A DNA stretch of 64,000 bases from Stenotrophomonas acidaminiphila (GCA_002951995.1 CP019797.1:1348501-1412500), one strand, 5' to 3'. Counted from the first letter of the stretch, positions 9,547 through 19,731 are shown. The notes: generated from the sequence alone by a model not told the origin. A program made the numbers and translations.

Positions 9547-12500
9547 ATGCTCGGACGCCTGGTCGAATTCTCCCTGACCCAGCGGGTGCTGGTGCTGGTA
9601 GCCGCCGCGGGGCTGGCGCTGGCCGGCGCGCTGGCGTTCCTGGAACTGCCGGTGGATGCCTACCCGGACATCGCGCCGACCCAGGTCAAGCTGATCCTGA
9701 AGGCGCCGGGGATGACCCCGGAGGAAGTGGAGAGCCGCGTCGTCGCGCCGCTGGAGCTGGAGCTGCTCGGCCTGCCCAACGGCACCATGCTGCGCTCCAC
9801 CGCCAAGTACGCCATCGCCGACATCACCCTGGACTTCGCCGAAGGCACCGACATCTACTGGGCGCGGCAGCAGGTCGCCGAGCGCTTCGGCAACGTCGCG
9901 CTGCCGGACGGGGTCGGCGGCGGGCTGGCGCCGATCGCCACGCCGCTGTCCGATCTTTTCATGTTCACCATCGAGGGCGGCGACCTGCCGCTGGCCGAGC
10001 GCCGCGCGCTGCTGGACTGGGTGATCCGCCCGGCGCTGCGCACCATCCCCGGCGTGGCCGACGTGAACGCGCTCGGCGGCGAGGTGAGCAGCTACGTGGT
10101 GGTGCCCGACCGCGCCGCGCTGTCGGCCGCCGGCCTGCATTTCCGCGACCTGGCCGACGCGCTGGAGCGCAACAACCGCAACGACGGCTCCGGCCGCCTC
10201 GGCGACGGCGAGGAAGCGCTGGTGGTCCGCGCCGAGGGCGCGGTGCGCGGGCTGGAGGACCTGCGCAACATCGTGTTGCGGGTGCAGGACGGCATCCCCC
10301 TGCGGGTCGGCGATGTGGCCCAGGTGCGCATGGCCGGAATGACCCGCTATGGCGCGGTCACCCGCGACGGCCAGGGCGAGGCGGTGCAGGGCATCGTGGT
10401 CGGCCTGCGCGGCGCCGATGCCGGCGCGGTGGTCGGCGCGGTGCGCGCGCGCCTGGCCGAACTGGCGCCGCAACTGCCGGCCGGGGTGCGGGTGGAGCCG
10501 TTCTACGACCGCAGCGCGCTGATCGACCGCGCGGTCGGCACCGTGACCAAGGCCCTGCTCGAGGCCACCGTGCTGGTGGTGGTGCTGCTGCTGCTGTTCC
10601 TGGGCGAGCTGCGCGCGGCGCTGGTGGTGGCGCTGACCCTGCCGTTCGCGGCGCTGCTCACCTTCCTGATGATGCGCGCGTTCGGCATGAGCGCGAACCT
10701 GATGAGCCTGGGCGGGCTGGCGATCGCCATCGGCATGCTGGTCGATGCGGCGGTGGTGGTGGTGGAGAACACCGTCAGCCGGCTCGACCCGGCTGCGTCC
10801 GGCGCGGGCCTGCCGCGCCTGCACCGGGTGTTCGCCGCGGTGCGCGAAGTGGCCGCGCCGGTGGCATCGGGCATTCTCATCATCTGCCTGGTGTTCCTGC
10901 CGCTGCTGGCGCTGGAAGGCCTGGAGGGCAAGCTGTTCGGCCCGGTGGCGCTGACCATCGTGTTCGCGCTGGCCGGCTCGCTGCTGCTGTCGCTGACGGT
11001 GATCCCGGTGCTGGCGTCGCTGCTGCTGCGCGAACGCGCCCACGCCGAGCCGTGGCTGATGCGCAGGCTCGACGCCCTGTACATGCCGCTGCTCGATGGT
11101 GCGCTGGCGCGGCCGCGGCGCGTGGCGATCGGCGCCGGCGCGGCCTTGCTGCTGGGCGTGGCGGCGTGGTTCGGGGTCGGCAAGACGTTCCTGCCGACCA
11201 TGGACGAGGGCGACCTGCTGGTGCAGCTGGCCAAGCTGCCGTCGATCGGCATCGAAAGCAGCGTCGAACAGGACCTGGCGGTGGAACGGGCGCTGAAGGC
11301 GCGGGTGCCGGAGATCCTGCACGTGATCGCGCGGGTGGGCTCGGACGAGCTCGGCCTGGACCCGATGGGCCTGAACGAGAGCGACGTGTTCCTGGAGCTC
11401 AAGCCCAAGGCGCAGTGGCGCAGGCCGGACAAGGAATGGCTGGCCGACCAGATCCGCACCGTGCTGGAGGATTTCCCCGGCATCGACTACGGCTTCACCC
11501 AGCCGATCGAGATGCGGGTCAGCGAGATGCTCACCGGCAGCCGTGGCGACGTCGCGGTCAAGGTGTTCGGGCCGGAGCTGGCCACCGTCAACCAACTGGG
11601 CACGCGCATCGCGCAGGTGCTGCAGGACGTGGCCGGCGCGCAGGACGTGCTGGCGCAGACCGCCGAGGGCGTGGAATACCTGCGCCTGCAGATCGATGCC
11701 CAGGCCGCTGGCCGCGCCGGCCTGGCCGTGGCCGACGTGCAGGACGAACTGCGCGCGCAGATCGAAGGCCTGCCGGCCGGCACGGTGATCGCACCAGACC
11801 GGCGCATCCCGGTGCTGGTGCGCGGGGATGCCGGCGTGCAGCAGGATCCGGCGCGCTTCGAGCGGCTGCTGCTGGCGCGCGGCGATGGCACCGGCGAGGT
11901 GCCGTTGTCGGCGCTGGCGCAGATCGAGCGCAGCACCGGCCCGGTGGCGGTGCGCCGCGAGAACGGCTCGCGCTTCGCCCTGGTGCAGGCCAACGTCGAC
12001 GGCCGCGACCTGGTCGGCTTCGTCGAGGAGGCGCGTGCCCGGGTCGCCGGCGAGGTGCCGTTGCCCGAAGGCTACCGCATCGTCTGGGGCGGCCAGTTCG
12101 AAAACCAGCAGCGCGCCGCCGCGCGCCTGGGCATGGTGGTCCCGGTCGCCATCGGCCTGATCTTCCTGGTGCTGTTCTCCACCTTCGGTTCGATGCGGCA
12201 GGCGCTGCTGGTGCTGGGCAACGTGCCGTTCGCGATGGTCGGCGGCGTGCTCGCGCTGTGGCTGACCGGCCAATACCTGTCGGTGCCGGCCTCGATCGGC
12301 TTCATCGCCCTGCTCGGCATCGCGGTGCTCAACGGGCTGGTGCTGGTCGAGCACTTCAACCAGTTGTCCGCCACCGGCATGGCCATGGCGAGCGTGGTGC
12401 GCGAAGGCGCGCGGCGGCGCCTGCGCCCGGTGCTGATGACCGCCAGCATCACCGGCCTGGGGCTGGTGCCGCTGCTGTTCGCCAGCGGCCCCGGCTCGGA

Positions 12501-12606
12501 GATCCAGCGCCCGCTGGCGATCGTGGTGATCGGCGGGCTGGTCAGTTCGACCGCACTGACGCTGTTGCTGCTGCCGGTCCTGTTCCGCCGCTTCGGAGCC
12601 CGTTGA
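9547..12606 (+). CDS. Heavy-metal efflux RND pump (CzcA/CusA family)
   Basis: A 1019-residue inner-membrane proton antiporter that exports metal cations through a trimeric complex. It has the HME-RND layout: a first membrane helix, large periplasmic loop, helices 2-6, a second large loop and helices 8-12. Signatures include LPVDAYPDIAPTQV near the N-terminus and IAIGMLVDAAVVVVEN in helix 4 (proton-relay Asp about residue 400). That helix-4 motif is closer to CusA (IAxG...VDAA) than to the DFG...DGAV of CzcA, weakly suggesting monovalent copper or silver; substrate remains uncertain. Its stop overlaps the next start (TGATG). Confidence 0.94.
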   Translation: MLGRLVEFSLTQRVLVLVAAAGLALAGALAFLELPVDAYPDIAPTQVKLILKAPGMTPEEVESRVVAPLELELLGLPNGTMLRSTAKYAIADITLDFAEGTDIYWARQQVAERFGNVALPDGVGGGLAPIATPLSDLFMFTIEGGDLPLAERRALLDWVIRPALRTIPGVADVNALGGEVSSYVVVPDRAALSAAGLHFRDLADALERNNRNDGSGRLGDGEEALVVRAEGAVRGLEDLRNIVLRVQDGIPLRVGDVAQVRMAGMTRYGAVTRDGQGEAVQGIVVGLRGADAGAVVGAVRARLAELAPQLPAGVRVEPFYDRSALIDRAVGTVTKALLEATVLVVVLLLLFLGELRAALVVALTLPFAALLTFLMMRAFGMSANLMSLGGLAIAIGMLVDAAVVVVENTVSRLDPAASGAGLPRLHRVFAAVREVAAPVASGILIICLVFLPLLALEGLEGKLFGPVALTIVFALAGSLLLSLTVIPVLASLLLRERAHAEPWLMRRLDALYMPLLDGALARPRRVAIGAGAALLLGVAAWFGVGKTFLPTMDEGDLLVQLAKLPSIGIESSVEQDLAVERALKARVPEILHVIARVGSDELGLDPMGLNESDVFLELKPKAQWRRPDKEWLADQIRTVLEDFPGIDYGFTQPIEMRVSEMLTGSRGDVAVKVFGPELATVNQLGTRIAQVLQDVAGAQDVLAQTAEGVEYLRLQIDAQAAGRAGLAVADVQDELRAQIEGLPAGTVIAPDRRIPVLVRGDAGVQQDPARFERLLLARGDGTGEVPLSALAQIERSTGPVAVRRENGSRFALVQANVDGRDLVGFVEEARARVAGEVPLPEGYRIVWGGQFENQQRAAARLGMVVPVAIGLIFLVLFSTFGSMRQALLVLGNVPFAMVGGVLALWLTGQYLSVPASIGFIALLGIAVLNGLVLVEHFNQLSATGMAMASVVREGARRRLRPVLMTASITGLGLVPLLFASGPGSEIQRPLAIVVIGGLVSSTALTLLLLPVLFRRFGAR

Positions 12607-12908
12607 TGGAACTGCGTCGCCTGAACCTGGTTTTCTCCCCCGTACTGGAGGACGCGGTGATCGCCGCGCTGCTCGACATGCCCGACCTGCCCGGTTTCAC
12701 CACGCTGCACGGCGAGGGCCATGGCAGCAGCTTCGATACCGCCAGCGTGCGCGAGCGCGTACGTGGCCGCGTCGCCCGCGACCTGGCCTGGCTGGTGCTG
12801 CCGGCCGAGCGCGTGGACGAGGTGCTGGACGGACTGCGCCAGCGCCTGCCCGGTGCCGACATCCGTTGGTGGAGCGAGATCGTCGAACGCTTCGGGAGGC
12901 TGGCATGA
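12606..12908 (+). CDS. DUF3240 family protein
   Basis: A 100-residue soluble protein with the ferredoxin-like fold expected of DUF3240: an N-terminal LNLVFSPVLEDAVIAALLDMP helix, a GFTTLHGEGHGSSF loop and a C-terminal DVRWW-like strand (DIRWWSEIVERFG). This family is found next to CzcCBA-type pumps, and here it lies between the pump and the outer-membrane factor with one-base and four-base overlaps, so it is translated with them. It resembles PII-like metal-binding regulators (CutA or CzrI-like folds); a role in metal sensing is inference only. Confidence 0.85.
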   Translation: MELRRLNLVFSPVLEDAVIAALLDMPDLPGFTTLHGEGHGSSFDTASVRERVRGRVARDLAWLVLPAERVDEVLDGLRQRLPGADIRWWSEIVERFGRLA

Positions 12909-14161
12909 AGCCGCTGCGGCTGACCCTGGCGCTGGCCGCGTGGCTGGCCGCCCCCGGCCTGGCGCTGGCCGCGCCCGATGCCGCCTACCTGCCGCCCGAG
13001 CCGCTGGTCCTGCAGGCCATCGCCGTGCACCCGGACGTGCAGGCGGCCGCCGCACGCGCCAGCCGTGCCGAGGCCGAGGCGCGCGGGCTGGCCGCCGGGC
13101 CGCACGAACCCACCCTGAGCCTGATGTCGCAGCAGCGGCGCGTGCATGGCGGCCTGGACTACCGCGAATACGAAGCCCAGCTCAGCCGCGGCGTGCGGCT
13201 GCCCGGCAAGGCACGGCTGGACCGCGAGATCGGCCGGTTGGGGCGCGAGGTCGCCGGCCTGCAGCTGGCCGACGCCGAGCACCAGGCCGCGCGCCTGCTG
13301 CTGGCGCAATGGATGGAATGGTTGCGGGCCGAAGCCGGGGTGGCCCAGGCGCAGGCGCAGCTGGCGCTGGTGCAGCGCGACCGCGATGCCATCGCCCGCC
13401 GCGTCGCTGCCGGCGATGCCGCCCGGCGCGACCTCGACAGCGCGCAGGCCGCGGCGGCGCAGGTCCGCGCGCAGGCGACCGCGGCGGCGGCGCGCTGCGA
13501 GGCCGCGCGCATCGCCCTGCGCACCACGTTCCCCTCGATCCCGCTGCCCGAACGTGCGCCGGCGCTGCCCGAGCCGGTCGCCGACGACACCGGCGCGCAA
13601 TGGCACATCGACCACATCGTCAGCCGCAGCCATGAGATCGGCGCCGCCGAGCGCGAGGCCGAACGGCTGGAGCGCGCGGCCCTGCGCGCCCGCGCCGAGC
13701 GCCGCCCGGATCCCAGCGTGGGCCTGCGCTGGCTGGACGAGCGCGGCGGCGAGGAACGTTCGCTCGGAGTGGTGGTCAGCATTCCGTTCGGCGGCGCGCT
13801 GCGTTCGGCCAATGCCGATGCGCAACGCGCCAGTGCCGAGGCCGGCAGCGCCGTGGCCGAGGGCATGCGCCGGCTGATCCAGCGCGAGGCCGAGCAGACT
13901 GTGCGCCAGGCCGATGCCGCCTGGCGGCTGTGGCGCGACAGCTGGCAGGCGCTGGAGGCGGTGCGCGCCAGCACCGGCAAGGTCCGCCGCGCCTATGCGC
14001 TGGGCGAAGCCGGGATCGCCGAACTGATCGCCGCGCAGCGCCAGGAACAGGACAGCGCGCTGGCCGAAGCCGAGGCCCGTGCCAATGCACTGGAGGCGGC
14101 CCTGCGCATCCGCGTCGACGCGCACGAGCTGTGGCACGACGCCGGGGACAACGACGCCTGA
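12905..14161 (+). CDS. Outer-membrane efflux factor (TolC/CzcC family)
   Basis: 418 residues with a signal peptide (residues 1-23, ending ALAA) and two long alpha-helical repeats rich in Ala, Glu, Arg and Gln, typical of the trimeric TolC fold; the second repeat runs about residues 230-410. It is the exit duct for the RND pump encoded upstream. The ATGA overlap with the DUF3240 stop supports coupled translation. Length matches CzcC proteins (about 400-430). Only 48 bp separate it from the convergent puuB gene. Confidence 0.9.
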   Translation: MKPLRLTLALAAWLAAPGLALAAPDAAYLPPEPLVLQAIAVHPDVQAAAARASRAEAEARGLAAGPHEPTLSLMSQQRRVHGGLDYREYEAQLSRGVRLPGKARLDREIGRLGREVAGLQLADAEHQAARLLLAQWMEWLRAEAGVAQAQAQLALVQRDRDAIARRVAAGDAARRDLDSAQAAAAQVRAQATAAAARCEAARIALRTTFPSIPLPERAPALPEPVADDTGAQWHIDHIVSRSHEIGAAEREAERLERAALRARAERRPDPSVGLRWLDERGGEERSLGVVVSIPFGGALRSANADAQRASAEAGSAVAEGMRRLIQREAEQTVRQADAAWRLWRDSWQALEAVRASTGKVRRAYALGEAGIAELIAAQRQEQDSALAEAEARANALEAALRIRVDAHELWHDAGDNDA

Positions 14162-14209
14162 GCGCAGCGCCGGGCGCGGGACACGGCCCGGCCGCACGCG
14201 GCCGGCGGT

Positions 14210-15502
14210 TCACCACAGCAGGTCGCGCAGCTTGTACCAGGCCATCGCCGCCACCAGCAGCGGGCGGCGCAGCGCGCTGCCGCCGGGAAAGCGGTGGTGC
14301 GCGATCCGTTCGAATACGTCCAGCCGCTGGGCCTGGCCGGCGATGGCCTCGGCGATGACATCGCCGGCCAGGCCGCTGCTGGCCACGCCGTGGCCGGAAA
14401 AGCCCTGCGCGAAATAGATGTTCGGCCCGAGCCGGCCCCAGTGCGGGGCGCGGTTGCGGGTGATGTCGATGTAGCCGCCCCACACGTACTCCAGCTCCAC
14501 GTCGGCCAGCTGCGGGAACACCGCGCGCATGCGCCGGGTCATCACCCCGCGCAGGCCCGGCGGCGGCAGCGCCGAATAGCTGGCCTGGCCGCCGAACAGC
14601 AGCCGGTGGTCGCGGCTGAGGCGGAAATAGTCCAGCGCCCAGTTCACGTCGGCCACGGCCATGTCGTTGCCGATCAGCGCACGCGCGCGTTCGGCGCCGA
14701 GCGGCGTGGTCGCGCCGATGTAGGTGCCGACCGGCATCATCCGGGTCTCCAGTTCCGGGGCGATGCCCTGCAGCCAGGCGTTGCCGGCCAGCACCACGAA
14801 GTCGGCCTCGAGCCTGCCCTGCGCGGTGTGCAGGACCGGGCGCGCGCCACGTTGCAGGCGCTGCACCGGCGAATGTTCGTGCAGCGTGGCACCGGCCGCC
14901 TCGGCCGCGCGCGCCAGCCCCTGCGCATACGCCAACGGGTGCAGGTGGCCGCTGCCCGGGTCGTACAGCGCGCCGCGGTAGCGGTCGCTGGCCAGCACCT
15001 GGCGCAACTGCGCGCGGTCCCACCATTGCAGCGGGTAATCGTAGCGCCGCGCCAGGGTGTCCATGTCCGCGCGCAGCGCCCGTTCCTGGCGGCGGCGGAT
15101 CGGCACGCTGGCATGGCCATCGCGCCAGTCGCAGTCGATGCCGTGGCGCGCGATGCGCTGCCTGAGCCGGTGCAGGCCCTCGCGCGAGAACTCGAACAGC
15201 AGCCGCGCATCGCGCTCGCCGAGCAGCGATTCCAGCGTCTGCGCGTCGCAGCCGTAGCCCACCAGCGCCTGCCCGCCATTGCGGCCGGAGGCGCCCCAGC
15301 CGACCCGCTCGGCCTCCAGTACGCTCACCCGGTAACCCTTTTCGGCCAGCGCCAGGGCGGCGGTCAGCCCGGTGTAGCCGGCGCCCAGTACCGCCACGTC
15401 GGCGCGCGCGTGGCCACGCAGCGGCGCGCGCGGCGCCAGCGGCGGCAGGCTGGCCGCATACCAGCTGGGCGGATAGTCGGGCCGGGCGGCGGCGTCGGGC
15501 AT
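14210..15502 (-). CDS. puuB: Gamma-glutamylputrescine oxidoreductase (FAD-dependent)
   Basis: A 430-residue DAO-fold flavoprotein. The N-terminal FAD motif is clear (AVLGAGYTGLTAALALAEKG, then Glu in LEAE), followed by WGASGRNGGQ, a hallmark of PuuB and related amine oxidases, and the C-terminal GFSGHGV flavin segment. It oxidises gamma-glutamylputrescine to the aldehyde with release of ammonia and peroxide. Divergence from a PuuA-type gene 175 bp away, with putrescine transport genes beyond, supports this substrate. The start at 15502 (MPDAAAR) is used; an ATG at 15511 is also possible. Confidence 0.88.
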   Translation of the reverse strand: MPDAAARPDYPPSWYAASLPPLAPRAPLRGHARADVAVLGAGYTGLTAALALAEKGYRVSVLEAERVGWGASGRNGGQALVGYGCDAQTLESLLGERDARLLFEFSREGLHRLRQRIARHGIDCDWRDGHASVPIRRRQERALRADMDTLARRYDYPLQWWDRAQLRQVLASDRYRGALYDPGSGHLHPLAYAQGLARAAEAAGATLHEHSPVQRLQRGARPVLHTAQGRLEADFVVLAGNAWLQGIAPELETRMMPVGTYIGATTPLGAERARALIGNDMAVADVNWALDYFRLSRDHRLLFGGQASYSALPPPGLRGVMTRRMRAVFPQLADVELEYVWGGYIDITRNRAPHWGRLGPNIYFAQGFSGHGVASSGLAGDVIAEAIAGQAQRLDVFERIAHHRFPGGSALRRPLLVAAMAWYKLRDLLW

Positions 15503-15677
15503 CGGGCGCATCGAAGCAGGCGGGCAGTGCAGTCTACGTGTCCGGGCTGCCCCGGGCACGGTGGCGGGCGGTTGCCTAAACGCCGGGGCGGCAGTAGCGT
15601 GCCAGCACGCCTGTCCACCGGGGCAGGGCCTGCATACCGGTGGCGGGCGCCTGTCATGCCACCGAAGCCGAACCGTC

Positions 15678-17068
15678 ATGAGCTCCCGTCCCCGTTCCCG
15701 CCCCCGCAAGCCCGCCGCCGTGCAGGAAGACAGCACCCTGCTGCGCTGGCTCAAGCAGCGCAACATCACCGAGGTCGAATGCCTGGTGCCGGACATCACC
15801 GGCAATGCGCGCGGCAAGATCATCCCGGCCGACAAGTTCTCGCACGACTACGGCACGCGCCTGCCCGAGGGCATCTTCGCCACCACCGTCACCGGCGACT
15901 CGCCCGACGACTACTACGAACTGGTGGCGCCGGCCGATTCGGACATGGTGCTGCGCCCGGACCCGGACACGGTGCGCATGGTGCCGTGGGCGACCGACCC
16001 GACCGCGCAGGTCATCCACGACTGCTACACCCGCAGCGGGCAGCCGCACGAGCTGGCGCCGCGCAACGTGCTGCGACGGGTGCTGGCCGCCTACGAGGAA
16101 CTGGGGCTCAAGCCGATCGTCGCGCCGGAGGTGGAGTTCTTCCTGGTGCAGAAGAACACCGACCCGGACTTTCCGCTGCTGCCGCCGGCCGGCCGCTCCG
16201 GGCGCCCGGAAACCGCGCGCCAGTCGTATTCGATCGACGCGGTCAACGAGTTCGACCCGATCCTCGACCTGATGTACGACTACTGCGACGCGATGCAGCT
16301 GGACGTGGACACGCTGATCCACGAATCCGGCGCGGCGCAGCTGGAGGTGAACTTCACCCACGCCGACGCCATGGCGCTGGCCGACCAGGTGTTCCTGTTC
16401 AAGCGCACCATGCGCGAGGCGGCGCTGCGCCACGGGGTGTACGCCACCTTCCTGGCCAAGCCGATGGAGAACGAGCCGGGCAGCGCCATGCACATCCACC
16501 AGAGCCTGCTGCGCACCCGTGACGGCGCCAACGTGTTCGCCGGTGAAGGCGAGGGCGAGTACAGCGCACTGTTCATGCAGTACCTGGCCGGGCTGCAGAA
16601 GTACGTGCCGATGGCGATGGCGTTCTTCGCCCGAACGTGAACTCCTACCGCCGCCTGGTGTTCGGCGAGGTGTCGCCGAGCAACGTGGAATGGGGCTTCG
16701 ACAACCGCACCTGCGGGCTGCGGGTGCCGATCGACAGCCTGGAGAACAGCCGCGTGGAAAGCCGCTTCGCCGGCTCCGACGCCAACCCCTACCTGGCGAT
16801 CGCCGCGACCCTGGCCTGCGGCCTGCTCGGCATCCGCGAGAAGCTCACTCCGACCGCGCCGGTGGCCGGCAATGCCAAGGCGCCGGGCTATGCACTGCCG
16901 CGCTCGCTGGGCGAGGCGCTGGACGGGCTGGAAGGCTGCGCGCCGCTGCAGGCGCTGCTCGGCCCCCGCTTCTGCCGGGCCTATGTGTCGGTCAAGCGCA
17001 AGGAATACGAGACCTTCTTCCGCGTCATCAGCTCCTGGGAGCGCGAATTCCTGCTGCTCAACGTGTGA
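15678..17068 (+). pseudogene. puuA: Gamma-glutamylputrescine synthetase, frameshifted (probably a base-calling deletion)
   Basis: A glutamine-synthetase-fold ligase that joins glutamate to putrescine using ATP. The first frame gives the metal and ATP motifs (APEVEFFLVQ, ESGAAQLEVNF, GSAMHIHQSL) and ends at 16640 just after MAMAFFA. The missing C-terminal part continues in another frame (NSYRRLVFGEVSPSNVEWGF through LLNV) to 17068. One extra C in the CCC at 16630-16632 restores APNVNSYRRL, and the whole then has 463 codons, the normal length. No other damage is visible, so a consensus error is more likely than gene loss. It heads the run puuA-potFGHI. Confidence 0.9.
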
Positions 17069-17200
17069 ACGCGCGGCGGCCGCAGCCGGCGCTCCGGGGT
17101 GAAGGCCGGGGCGGGCGGCGTCGCCCCGGCCGGTGCTTCGTGGGACAATGGCCGGCCACGCCGGTTCAGCCGGCCCCTCCCGGATCACACTGGAGAACCC

Positions 17201-18328
17201 ATGAATCTGCGCATCCTGACCGCTGGCGTCGCCCTGTCCCTGCTTGCCGCCTGTGGTGGCAAGGAGCAGGGCGCCCCGACCGCCGACGCCGGCGGCGAGG
17301 CCAAGGTCCTCAACGTCTACAACTACTCGGATTACATCGCCGAGGACACCATCCCGAACTTCGAGAAGGCGACCGGCATCAAGGTCACGTACGACGTGTT
17401 CGACAGCGACGAGATGGTCGAGACCAAGCTGCTGACCGGCGACAGCGGCTACGACATCGTGGTGCCGACACTGAACTTCTTCGGCCGCCAGATCCAGGCC
17501 GGGGTGTTCCTGCCGCTGGACAAGAGCAAGATCCCGAACCTGGCCAACCTCGACCCGGAGGTGATGGCGCGCATCGCCGGCCAGGACCCGGAGAACAAGT
17601 ACGGCGTGCCGTACATGATGGGCACCACCGGCATCGGCTACAACGTGGCCAAGCTCAAGGAGCGCTTCGGCGGCAGCACCGACATCGCCGGGAGCTGGGA
17701 CCTGGTGTTCAAGCCGGAGAACATCGCCAGGATGAAGGATTGCGGGGTCACCCTTCTCGACACCCCGGCGGACATGATTCCGATCGCGCTGCACTACCTG
17801 GGCCAGGATCCGCACAGCACCGATCCGGCCACCATCCAGAAGGCCGCGGACCTGCTCAAGAGCATCCGCCCGTACGTGCAGAACTTCCACTCCAGCCAGT
17901 ACGTCGGTTCGCTGGCCAATGGCAGCACCTGCCTGGTGGTGGGCTGGTCGGGCGACATCATCCAGGCCCGCGACCGTGCCGAGGAGGCCGGCAACGGCGT
18001 GGAAGTGGCGTATTCGATCCCGAAGGAAGGCGCGCCGCAGTGGTTCGACATGCTGGCCATCCCGAAGGACGCCAAGCACCCGCAGAACGCCTATGCGTTC
18101 ATCAACTACCTGCTCGAGCCGCAGGTGGCCGCCAACAACACCAACGTCACCCACTACGCCAACCCGGTGAAGCCGGCCACGCCGCTGGTGGACGCGGCGA
18201 TCCGCGAGGACCGCACCATCTATCCGCCGCAGGACGTGGCGGCGAAGATGTTCACCTATGCGATCAACCCGCCGGAAGTGGACAAGCTCTATACCCGGCT
18301 CTGGACCGAGATCAAGACCGGGCGCTGA
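17201..18328 (+). CDS. potF: Putrescine ABC transporter, periplasmic binding protein
   Basis: A 375-residue spermidine/putrescine-binding protein with a lipoprotein signal (SLLAAC, Cys about residue 19). Typical features are LNVYNYSDYIAEDTIPNFE at the mature start, the YDIVVPT segment, and the late WFDMLAIPKDAKHPQNAY and TIYPPQDV segments of PotF/PotD proteins. It delivers putrescine to the PotGHI permease. It follows puuA by 132 bp. A run of three strong hairpins lies between it and potG (18327-18439), so it may be made in excess over the membrane parts. Confidence 0.94.
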   Translation: MNLRILTAGVALSLLAACGGKEQGAPTADAGGEAKVLNVYNYSDYIAEDTIPNFEKATGIKVTYDVFDSDEMVETKLLTGDSGYDIVVPTLNFFGRQIQAGVFLPLDKSKIPNLANLDPEVMARIAGQDPENKYGVPYMMGTTGIGYNVAKLKERFGGSTDIAGSWDLVFKPENIARMKDCGVTLLDTPADMIPIALHYLGQDPHSTDPATIQKAADLLKSIRPYVQNFHSSQYVGSLANGSTCLVVGWSGDIIQARDRAEEAGNGVEVAYSIPKEGAPQWFDMLAIPKDAKHPQNAYAFINYLLEPQVAANNTNVTHYANPVKPATPLVDAAIREDRTIYPPQDVAAKMFTYAINPPEVDKLYTRLWTEIKTGR

Positions 18329-18439
18329 ACTACGCATTCGCGTAGTTCCCCAAGGTTTGCAAGGCAAACCTTGGGCCCCGGCTCATCTTCATCCACATCC
18401 CCGCGCCTATGGCGCGCCCCCCTTGGACTCCAAGGGGGG
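18327..18439 (+). promoter_or_regulatory. Three consecutive perfect hairpins between potF and potG
   Basis: Hairpin 1 starts in the potF stop codon: GAACTACGC, loop ATTC, GCGTAGTTC (18327-18348). Hairpin 2 follows at once: a 12-bp stem CCCAAGGTTTGC with loop AAG (18349-18375). Hairpin 3 has a 10-bp stem CCCCCCTTGG with loop ACT (18417-18439). None has a clear T-tract. Within an operon such stems usually protect the upstream message from 3' exonucleases or attenuate transcription, giving more binding protein than permease. That role is inference; the hairpins are directly visible. Confidence 0.7.
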
Positions 18440-18589
18440 GCTTCTCCTTCGGCCGGCATTTCTGGCGCGCCACCCGGTCCATACAGCGTCGAACAGGGCA
18501 TTCCTGCGTGGAACGGCAGGGTGTCCCCGGCAAAACGCCGGCACTACACTACGCGCGCCCGTCCGTCCCGCCCGTTCCCGGAACCCTTC

Positions 18590-19731
18590 ATGCCCGTTGA
18601 TGCCAAGCCCGACATCCGGCCCGACGCCATCGCCCTGAACAGCGAGCCCGGCTACCTGTCCATCCGCGACCTGCGCAAGGAGTTCGATGGCTTCGTCGCC
18701 GTCGACGACGTCAACCTGGACGTGCGTAAGGGCGAGATCTTCGCGCTGCTGGGCGGCTCGGGCAGCGGCAAGTCCACGCTGCTGCGCTGCCTGGCCGGCT
18801 TCGAGACCCCGACCCGCGGCCGGATCCTGCTCGACGGCCAGGAGATCAACGCGCTGCCGCCCTACGAGCGGCCGATCAACATGATGTTCCAGTCCTACGC
18901 GCTGTTCCCGCACATGACCGTGGAGCAGAACATCGCCTTCGGCCTGAAGCAGGACGGCATGGCCCGCGACGCCATCGCCCGCCGCGTCGGCGAGATGCTG
19001 GAACTGGTGCAGCTGCAGAAGCTGGGCAAGCGCAAGCCGCACCAGCTCTCCGGCGGCCAGCAGCAGCGCGTGGCGCTGGCGCGCTCGCTGGCCAAGAGCC
19101 CCAAGCTGCTGCTGCTGGACGAGCCGATGGGCGCGCTGGACAAAAAGCTGCGCTCGAAGATGCAGCTGGAGCTGGTCAACATCATCGAACAGCTCGGCGT
19201 GACCTGCGTGATGGTCACCCACGACCAGGAAGAGGCCATGACCATGGCCACCCGCATCGCGGTGATGGACCAGGGCTGGATCCAGCAGATCGGCAAGCCG
19301 GACGACATCTACGAGCAGCCGGCCAACCGCTTCGTCGCCGGCTTCATCGGCTCGGTCAACCTGTTCGAGGGCGTGATCGACGAGGACCTGCCCGAGTACG
19401 TCACCGTGCGCACCGCCGACTTCCCGGCGCCGATCTATGTCGGCCACGGCATCACCGGTTATGAAGGGCAGCCGGTGGCCTTCGCGCTGCGCCCGGAAAA
19501 GGTGCACATCGCCAAGGACGAGCCCGCCGGCGACACCAACAAGGCGTTCGGGTGGTCGAGGACATCGCCTACTTCGGCAGCCACTCGGTCTACCACGTGC
19601 GCCTGCCCAGCGGCGCCAAGATCCTGTCCAACTTCGCCAACATGAAGCGCTGGGACAGCGACGGCATCACCTGGAACGACGAGGTCTGGGTGAGCTGGGA
19701 CGACAACGACGGCGTGGTGCTGACTTCATGA
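18590..19731 (+). pseudogene. potG: Putrescine ABC transporter ATP-binding protein, frameshifted (probably a base-calling deletion)
   Basis: The ATPase of the PotFGHI putrescine importer. The main frame has Walker A (GGSGSGKST, about residues 57-65), the Q loop in MMFQSYALFPHMTVEQN, LSGGQQQRVALARSLA and Walker B LLLLDEPMGALD; these wordings match PotG more than PotA. At 19550-19552 the frame is lost: ttcgggtgg would need a fourth G to give FGVVEDIAYFGSHSVYHVRL, which then runs in phase to the stop at 19729-19731. Repaired length is 380 residues, as in the family. The final ATGA overlaps the potH start, as expected for an intact operon. Confidence 0.9.

Noticed and set aside
9202..12354. Minus-strand open frame of about 1050 codons opposite the RND pump
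   Set aside because: Same high-GC shadow effect; composition is Gln/His/Arg-rich and low in complexity, and the plus strand matches a full HME-RND pump.
15678..17068. puuA as two separate genes
   Set aside because: The two frames are consecutive parts of one glutamine-synthetase-fold protein and join perfectly if one C is restored; the second part has no start or ribosome-binding site of its own.
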